11,578 bases of DNA from Alphaproteobacteria bacterium. Lineage in GTDB: Bacteria; Pseudomonadota; Alphaproteobacteria; JAEULC01. Below are positions 7,802 through 11,578 of the stretch, in pieces. The translations under genes and the position numbers were made by a program. The notes below the pieces were generated by a model. It did not search any database. It was not told the origin of the DNA and saw only the letters and a program-made list of their open reading frames with translations. The stretch is taken from positions 1 through 11,578 of the forward strand of contig JADZDN010000451.1 of NCBI GenBank assembly GCA_020851015.1. Reading direction: 5' to 3'. Position 1 is the stretch's first letter. Each line of letters opens with the position of its first letter.

Positions 7802-8833
7802 TCAGTTCGCCGCCTGGCTGGGCCGTGCTAGGGCGGGCGCGGTCGCGGGCGCCTGGCCGTTGCGCTGCTGCTCGATCTGGCGCCAACGCGCGACATTCTT
7901 CTGGTGCTCGGCCAAGGTCTTGGCGAAGGCGTGTCCGCCGCTGCCGTCGGCGACGAAGAACAGGTCTTCGTGCTTGTCGGGGTTGAGCACGGCGGCGAGC
8001 GCCGCGCGGCCGGGATTGCCGATCGGCCCGGGCGGCAGGCCGGTCACCTGGTAGGTGTTGTAGGGGTGCTTCATCGCAAGGTCGGTCTTGCTGATCGGCC
8101 GGTCGAGCCGGCCCTGGCCGTTGGCGGCGGCGTAGGCGACGGTAGGGTCGGCCTCGAGCTTCATGCCCTTGTTGAGGCGGTTGATGAAGACGCCGGCTAC
8201 CCGCGCCCGCTCGGATGCACGCGCCGTTTCCTTCTCGACGATCGAGGCGAGCGTGATCGCCTCGCGCGCCGACGCGAAGGGCAGGCCCTGGGCGCGCTTG
8301 GCCCACAGTTCCTGAACCATCTGGCGCTGCTCGTCCTTCATCCGCTGGATCATCCAGGGCCGCGCGTCGCCGTATTTGTAATAGTAGGTGGCCGGCATCA
8401 GCTCGCCCTCGCCGGCGGCAGCGGCCGCGCCGGTGAAGCCGGCCTGGCCGGTCAAGAGCCGCAGCACCTCGGCGGTGGTCATGCCCTCGAGCACGACCAG
8501 CTTGCGGTCGACCGTCTTGCCGCTCTGCAGCAGGCGGGACACGTCCTCCATCGCGATACGCGCGGGGAACAGGTATTCGCCCGACTTCAGGCGCCCCGCC
8601 GCGCCGGTCAGGCGAACCGCCAGCGCGAACACCAGCGGATGCTCGACCACGCCGGCGTCGACCAGCACGCGCGTCACCTGCTCCACGCCACCGCGGTCGA
8701 TGATGATGGTGGTGTCCTGGGCCAGCGGGCCGGGCCGGGTGAACTGCGCGAAGCCCCAGAACACGAGCACGGCCAGCCCGCCGAACAGGCCGAGCCCGAC
8801 CGCGATCAGGAGATGAAGCCGCCGTCGCATCAC
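7802..8833 (-). CDS. mltG: MltG, endolytic peptidoglycan transglycosylase (YceG-like)
   Basis: MltG cleaves nascent glycan strands at the inner membrane and is thought to terminate glycan chain growth next to the synthases. The protein has 343 residues. A single N-terminal membrane anchor covers about residues 7-28 after a basic start (RRR). A LysM-like region follows (about 42-110: TIIIDRGGVEQVTRVL, RLKSGEYLFP). The catalytic domain carries LMPATYYY (145-152), ITLASIVEKETA with the catalytic glutamate at E200, VFINRL, KLEADPTVAY, and YNTYQVTGLPPGPIGNPG (258-275). The Ala/Pro/Gln-rich tail (about 325-343) looks disordered. The first codon is GTG (8833) immediately followed by ATG (8830); either may serve, and no ribosome site is visible. 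It follows fabF after a 182-base gap containing an inverted-repeat element, and its stop lies 3 bases from the stop of the convergent SDR gene. Confidence 0.95.
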   Translation of the reverse strand: MMRRRLHLLIAVGLGLFGGLAVLVFWGFAQFTRPGPLAQDTTIIIDRGGVEQVTRVLVDAGVVEHPLVFALAVRLTGAAGRLKSGEYLFPARIAMEDVSRLLQSGKTVDRKLVVLEGMTTAEVLRLLTGQAGFTGAAAAAGEGELMPATYYYKYGDARPWMIQRMKDEQRQMVQELWAKRAQGLPFASAREAITLASIVEKETARASERARVAGVFINRLNKGMKLEADPTVAYAAANGQGRLDRPISKTDLAMKHPYNTYQVTGLPPGPIGNPGRAALAAVLNPDKHEDLFFVADGSGGHAFAKTLAEHQKNVARWRQIEQQRNGQAPATAPALARPSQAAN

Positions 8834-8840
8834 GGCCGAG

Positions 8841-8846
8841 AGTCTA
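8841..8846 (-). promoter_or_regulatory. Possible -10 box for mltG
   Basis: On the - strand TAGACT lies seven bases before the GTG that opens mltG. If it is a -10 box, transcription would begin at or near the start codon, giving a leaderless message, which would fit the lack of a ribosome site. No convincing -35 box is seen 16-18 bases further upstream, so this is tentative. Confidence 0.2.
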
Positions 8847-8893
8847 GCAGAATTGCGGCGATTTCGGGGTGTTGGCGGCGGCGGCCGAGCCCA

Positions 8894-9004
8894 TCATCCT
8901 TCGAGACGGGCCTTCGGCCCTCCTCAGGATGACGCGGTTGAGTGGGATTCTCGTAAAATCGCGTCATCCTGAGGAAGCCCCGCAGGGGCCGTCTCGAAGG
9001 ATGA
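8894..9004. repeat. Inverted pair of palindromic units (REP/BIME-like) with nested hairpins
   Basis: The element is 111 bases and almost wholly self-complementary. The outer arms TCATCCTTCGAGACGG (8894-8909) and CCGTCTCGAAGGATGA (8989-9004) pair over 16 bases without mismatch. The inner arms TCCTCAGGATGACGCG (8921-8936) and CGCGTCATCCTGAGGA (8960-8975) pair over another 16. Between the arms each side carries its own mini-hairpin of different sequence: GGGCC-TTC-GGCCC at 8908-8920 and GCCCC-GCA-GGGGC at 8977-8989. Each half can also fold alone (TCATCCT at 8894-8900 with AGGATGA at 8926-8932). The unpaired centre is 8937-8959. It lies 11 bases past the fabF stop and 60 bases before mltG. I recall very similar units as abundant intergenic repeats in alphaproteobacterial genomes, but copy number cannot be seen here. 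It may shield the fab mRNA 3' end or attenuate read-through into mltG. Confidence 0.85.
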
Positions 9005-9015
9005 GAGGCGCGATC

Positions 9016-10287
9016 TCAGGCCGGGCCGGCGAAGATCAGGCTGGCGTTGGTGCCGCCGAAGCCGAAGGAGTTCGACAGCGCGTGACGGATCCTGCGCTTC
9101 TTGGCGGTCTTGGCCACCAGGTCGATGTCGCAGCCCTCGGACGGATTCTCCAGGTTGAGGGTGGGAGGCGCCACCTGGTCGCGGATCGCCAGGATCGAGA
9201 AGATCGCCTCGACGCTGCCCGCCGCGCCGAGCAGGTGCCCGATCGCCGACTTGGTGGACGACATCGACAGCTTGTAGGCGGCATCGCCGAACAGGCGCTT
9301 GACCGCGCCCAGCTCGATCTCGTCGCCCAGCGGCGTCGAGGTTCCATGCGCATTGATGTAGTCGACGTCCCCGGGATTGAGCCTGGCCCGCTTCATCGCG
9401 TTGCGCATCGAGCGGAAGGCGCCGTTGCCGTTCTCGGCCGGCGCGGTGATGTGATAGGCGTCGCCCGACATGCCGTAGCCGATCACCTCGGCATAGATCC
9501 TGGCGCCGCGCTTCTTGGCGTGCTGCAGCTCCTCCAGCACCACGATGCCCGAGCCCTCGCCCATCACGAAGCCGTCGCGATCCTTGTCCCAGGGGCGCGA
9601 GGCGCGCTCGGGCGTGTCGTTGAAGCTTGTCGACAGCGCGTTGGCGCGCGCGAAGCCGGCCATGCCGATGCGGCACACCGCGGCCTCGGTGCCGCCGGCC
9701 ACCATCACGTCGGCGTCGTCGAGTTGGATGAGCCGCGTGGCGTCGCCGATCGCGTGCGCGCCGGTCGAGCACGCCGTGACGACGGCATGGTTGGGGCCCT
9801 GGAAGCCGTACTTGATGGACACATGGCCCGACGCAAGGTTGATCAGGTTCGACGGGATGAAGAACGGGCTGATGCGCTTCAGCCCCTTCTCCTTCAGCGT
9901 GATCGCGCCCTCGGTGATGCCCGGCAGGCCGCCGATGCCCGAGCCGATCATCACGCCGGTGCGCTCGCGGCTTTCGTCGTCCTGGGGCTTCCAGCCGCTG
10001 TCCTCGACCGCCATCGTCGCCGCCGCCATGGCGTAGATGATGAAGGGGTCCATCTTGCGCTGGTCCTTGGGTGGAACCCAGTCGTCGGCATTGAAGAGGC
10101 CCGAGGCCGTGTCGCCGGGCGGCAGTTGGCCGGCGATCTTGGCCGGCAGGTCGGTCACGTCGAAGGACTGGATCGCGCGCACCCCCGACTGGCTGTCGAG
10201 CAGGCGCGACCAGTTGTTGTCCAGGCCGACGCCCAGCGGCGTGGCGAGTCCCATGCCGGTGACGACCACGCGCCGTGATTCCATCAT
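9016..10287 (-). CDS. fabF: FabF, beta-ketoacyl-ACP synthase II
   Basis: FabF condenses malonyl-ACP with a growing acyl-ACP, the elongation step of type II fatty acid synthesis in the cytosol. The protein has 423 residues with the complete thiolase-fold catalytic set: nucleophile C173 in TACSTGAHAIG, H314 in NAHGTSTPLGD and H351 in KSAIGHLLGAAG. The C-terminal GFGGTN loop is at 409-414. RVVVTGMGLATPLG opens the protein, and GGTEA (198-202) and WDKDRDGFVMGEGSG (233-247) are as in the family. The length and the elongating-type signatures favour FabF over FabB. Two adjacent ATG codons (10287 and 10284) could start it; neither has a strong ribosome site. acpP lies 48 bases upstream on the same strand, so co-transcription with the ACP gene is likely. 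The 3' side is closed by the inverted-repeat element rather than a classic U-tract terminator. Confidence 0.97.
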   Translation of the reverse strand: MMESRRVVVTGMGLATPLGVGLDNNWSRLLDSQSGVRAIQSFDVTDLPAKIAGQLPPGDTASGLFNADDWVPPKDQRKMDPFIIYAMAAATMAVEDSGWKPQDDESRERTGVMIGSGIGGLPGITEGAITLKEKGLKRISPFFIPSNLINLASGHVSIKYGFQGPNHAVVTACSTGAHAIGDATRLIQLDDADVMVAGGTEAAVCRIGMAGFARANALSTSFNDTPERASRPWDKDRDGFVMGEGSGIVVLEELQHAKKRGARIYAEVIGYGMSGDAYHITAPAENGNGAFRSMRNAMKRARLNPGDVDYINAHGTSTPLGDEIELGAVKRLFGDAAYKLSMSSTKSAIGHLLGAAGSVEAIFSILAIRDQVAPPTLNLENPSEGCDIDLVAKTAKKRRIRHALSNSFGFGGTNASLIFAGPA

Positions 10288-10335
10288 CGCGACTTGCCGT
10301 TGGGGATGCGGGAAACCGGTAGCGCGCCTAGGGAA

Positions 10336-10572
10336 TCAGGCGGCCTGCTTTTCGATGAACGCGATCGCGTCCTTGACCGTCAGGATCTTCTCGGCCGCGT
10401 CGTCGGGAATCTCAAGGCCGAACTCCTCTTCGAACGCCATGACCAGTTCGACCGTGTCCAGGCTGTCCGCGCCGAGGTCGTCAATGAAGCTGGCATTGTC
10501 GGTAACCTTGGCCTCTTCGACGCCCAGATGCTCGACCACGATCTTCTTCACGCGCTCGGAGACATCGCTCAT
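10336..10572 (-). CDS. acpP: Acyl carrier protein
   Basis: This 78-residue acidic protein carries the growing acyl chain on a 4'-phosphopantetheine arm during fatty acid synthesis; it also donates acyl groups for lipid A and phospholipid. The attachment serine is S37 in the [18 protein letters not shown] motif (34-51). The four-helix pattern is complete, from [14 protein letters not shown] to [11 protein letters not shown]. Length and sequence are typical of housekeeping AcpP. The ATG at 10572 is preceded on the - strand by GAGGGAT eight bases upstream, a usable Shine-Dalgarno. It is separated from fabG by a 164-base gap and from fabF by 48 bases, so a strong promoter of its own is expected in the gap. 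Confidence 0.98.
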   Translation of the reverse strand: MSDVSERVKKIVVEHLGVEEAKVTDNASFIDDLGADSLDTVELVMAFEEEFGLEIPDDAAEKILTVKDAIAFIEKQAA

Positions 10573-10736
10573 TGCTGCTTATCCCTCAACCCGTTCTTAT
10601 CTAAAGGAAATCACGCCACATCGCCGGAGCCTCGGGGCGCCGGACCGGCGGAAGCGCGGTTTCGTAACACAGTTCCCCCGGCTTGACCAGCCGCCAGCCG
10701 CCGCGCGACTCGGCGGTTTAAGAGCGGCCCGACGGC
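10573..10736 (-). promoter_or_regulatory. fabG-acpP intergenic region, probable acpP promoter and leader
   Basis: This 164-base gap lies before acpP, normally one of the most highly expressed genes. On the - strand an AT-rich island (10594-10610) contains TAGATA at 10598-10603, a possible -10 box 25 bases before the ATG; no clear -35 is seen. Two dyads are present. CGCCGG-A-CCGGCG lies at 10638-10650. CCGCCG pairs with CGGCGG (10698-10703 with 10711-10716, loop of seven) 20 bases after the fabG stop. The second could form an RNA hairpin but has no T-tract on the - strand, so it is not a standard terminator. Promoter placement is tentative. Confidence 0.35.
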
Positions 10737-11474
10737 TCAAATCATGGCCATTCCGCCGTTCACGTGCAAGGTCTGGCCGGTGACGTAGCCCGCCTCCTCG
10801 CTGGCCAGGAAGACCACACATGCCGCCACGTCCCTGGGCTCGCCCAGCCGGTCGGCGGGGATGCGGGCGGTGATCTTGGCGCGCTGCTCGTCGTTGAGCT
10901 TGTCGGTCATCGCCGTCTTGATGAAACCGGGCGAGACGACATTGACCGTGATGTTGCGGGTCGCGACCTCGTAGGCCAGCGACTTCGACATGCCGATCAG
11001 CCCGGCCTTGGCGGCGGCATAGTTCGCCTGGCCGGCATTGCCGATCGTGCCCACCACCGAGCCGATGCCGACGATGCGCCCCCAGCGGCGCTTGACCATC
11101 CCGCGCAGGGCCGAGCGCGACAGGCGGAAGGCGGCGAACAGATCGACCTCCATCACCGCCTGCCAGTCCTTGTCGGTCAGCCGCATCAGCAGCATGTCGC
11201 GGTTCAGGCCCGCATTGTTGACCAGGATGTCGATCGCGCCCATCGCCTGCTCGGCCTGCTTGACCAGCGCGTCGGCGGCGTCGGGCTGCGACAGGTCGGC
11301 CGGGGTCACGAAGGCGCGCTCGCCCAGCGCGGCGCGCACTTCCTCCAGCGCCGCCGCGCGCGTGCCGCTGAGCGCCACCGTGGCGCCGGCGCCGTGAAGC
11401 GCCCGCGCGATCGCCGCGCCGATCCCGCCCGATGCGCCGGTGACCAGGGCCGCGCGGCCCGTCAGATCGAACAT
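10737..11474 (-). CDS. fabG: FabG, 3-oxoacyl-ACP reductase
   Basis: FabG reduces 3-oxoacyl-ACP to 3-hydroxyacyl-ACP with NADPH, the first reduction of each fatty acid elongation cycle. The protein has 245 residues, nearly the same as E. coli FabG. TGASGGIG is at 12-19, NNAG at 86-89, and the catalytic S139, Y152 and K156 are in place (GSVVGTIGNAGQANYAAAK). The FabG-typical SPGFIKTAMT (181-190) and the end VTGQTLHVNGGMAMI are present. Unusually, the tetrad asparagine (N110 in E. coli, in a NL context) is aspartate here: D111 in VMEVDLFAAF, codon GAT. The ATG at 11474 is preceded by GAGGG (11479-11483 on the - strand), which overlaps the fabD stop codon; the genes are seven bases apart and surely co-transcribed. 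Identity is secure from sequence and context. Confidence 0.97.
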   Translation of the reverse strand: MFDLTGRAALVTGASGGIGAAIARALHGAGATVALSGTRAAALEEVRAALGERAFVTPADLSQPDAADALVKQAEQAMGAIDILVNNAGLNRDMLLMRLTDKDWQAVMEVDLFAAFRLSRSALRGMVKRRWGRIVGIGSVVGTIGNAGQANYAAAKAGLIGMSKSLAYEVATRNITVNVVSPGFIKTAMTDKLNDEQRAKITARIPADRLGEPRDVAACVVFLASEEAGYVTGQTLHVNGGMAMI

Positions 11475-11481
11475 CGTGCCC

Positions 11482-11578
11482 TCACACCGTCTTCAAGAAC
11501 TGCTCGACCTCGGCCGGCGTGCCGACCGCGCTTGCCTGCAGGTCCTTGTCGATGCGCCGCGCCAGGCCCGAAAGCACC
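11482..11578 (-). CDS. fabD: FabD, malonyl-CoA:ACP transacylase (C-terminal 31 residues only)
   Basis: The - strand frame running in from the right edge ends in TGA at 11484-11482 and encodes 31 visible residues. They read VLSGLARRIDKDL, then QASAVGTPAEVEQFLKTV. This matches the usual FabD C-terminus (GL..RIDK followed by VGTP.E...FL). FabD loads malonate from CoA onto ACP. Position seven bases before fabG agrees with the standard fabD-fabG-acpP-fabF order. The catalytic Ser and His lie outside the window, so the call rests on the tail and the context. Confidence 0.85.
   Translation of the reverse strand, partial: VLSGLARRIDKDLQASAVGTPAEVEQFLKTV

Noticed and set aside
8894..9004. Repeat as an intrinsic terminator or a MITE
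   Set aside because: There is no T-tract after either arm on either strand, and no target-site duplication flanks the element, so a REP-like palindromic pair fits better.
8869..10278. 469-residue + strand frame over the repeat and fabF
   Set aside because: It is antisense to intact fabF and runs through the repeat; composition is typical of a shadow frame.
10698..10716. Hairpin after fabG as a Rho-independent terminator
   Set aside because: On the fabG strand the hairpin is not followed by a run of T; the short TTTA lies on the other side.

Overview
The window is a G+C-rich chromosomal segment from an alphaproteobacterium. The gene order is the one I know from that class: an lptG-lptD-surA-rsmA arm converging on a fabD-fabG-acpP-fabF-mltG-yicC-gmk arm. 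A Rhodospirillales- or Reyranella-like organism would fit the protein sequences, but that placement is inference from memory. All genes look housekeeping and intact, apart from the two cut by the window edges (lptG at the left, fabD at the right).

Left arm (1-5366, + strand): lptG (5' end missing), lptD, surA and rsmA form a tightly packed operon in which each stop codon overlaps the next start (TGATG at 972-976, ATGA at 3229-3232, GTGA at 4506-4509). LptG and LptD belong to the lipopolysaccharide export bridge (inner-membrane permease and outer-membrane translocon). SurA is the periplasmic chaperone that delivers LptD and other barrels to the outer membrane. RsmA dimethylates 16S rRNA. The pdxA gene often found between surA and rsmA in relatives is absent here.

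Right arm (5341-11578, - strand, read right to left): fabD (3' end only), fabG, acpP and fabF are the fatty-acid synthesis core. They are followed by mltG (peptidoglycan lytic transglycosylase limiting glycan length), then yicC and gmk. gmk and rsmA overlap tail to tail by 26 bp.

Two things depart from a plain conserved block. First, a lone + strand short-chain dehydrogenase gene (7013-7798) lies between mltG and yicC and splits the - strand series, leaving a divergent yicC/SDR promoter region (6879-7012). Second, a 111-bp inverted-repeat element with nested hairpins (8894-9004) sits between fabF and mltG and looks like a dispersed palindromic repeat pair.

No stretch over 300 bases lacks a gene; the longest gaps are 8834-9015, 10573-10736 and 6879-7012. 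I see no RNA gene, CRISPR array, insertion sequence, phage gene or defence system, and no convincing previously undescribed system. The best second-look items are the SDR insertion, the Asn-to-Asp change in the FabG catalytic tetrad, the repeat element and the missing pdxA.
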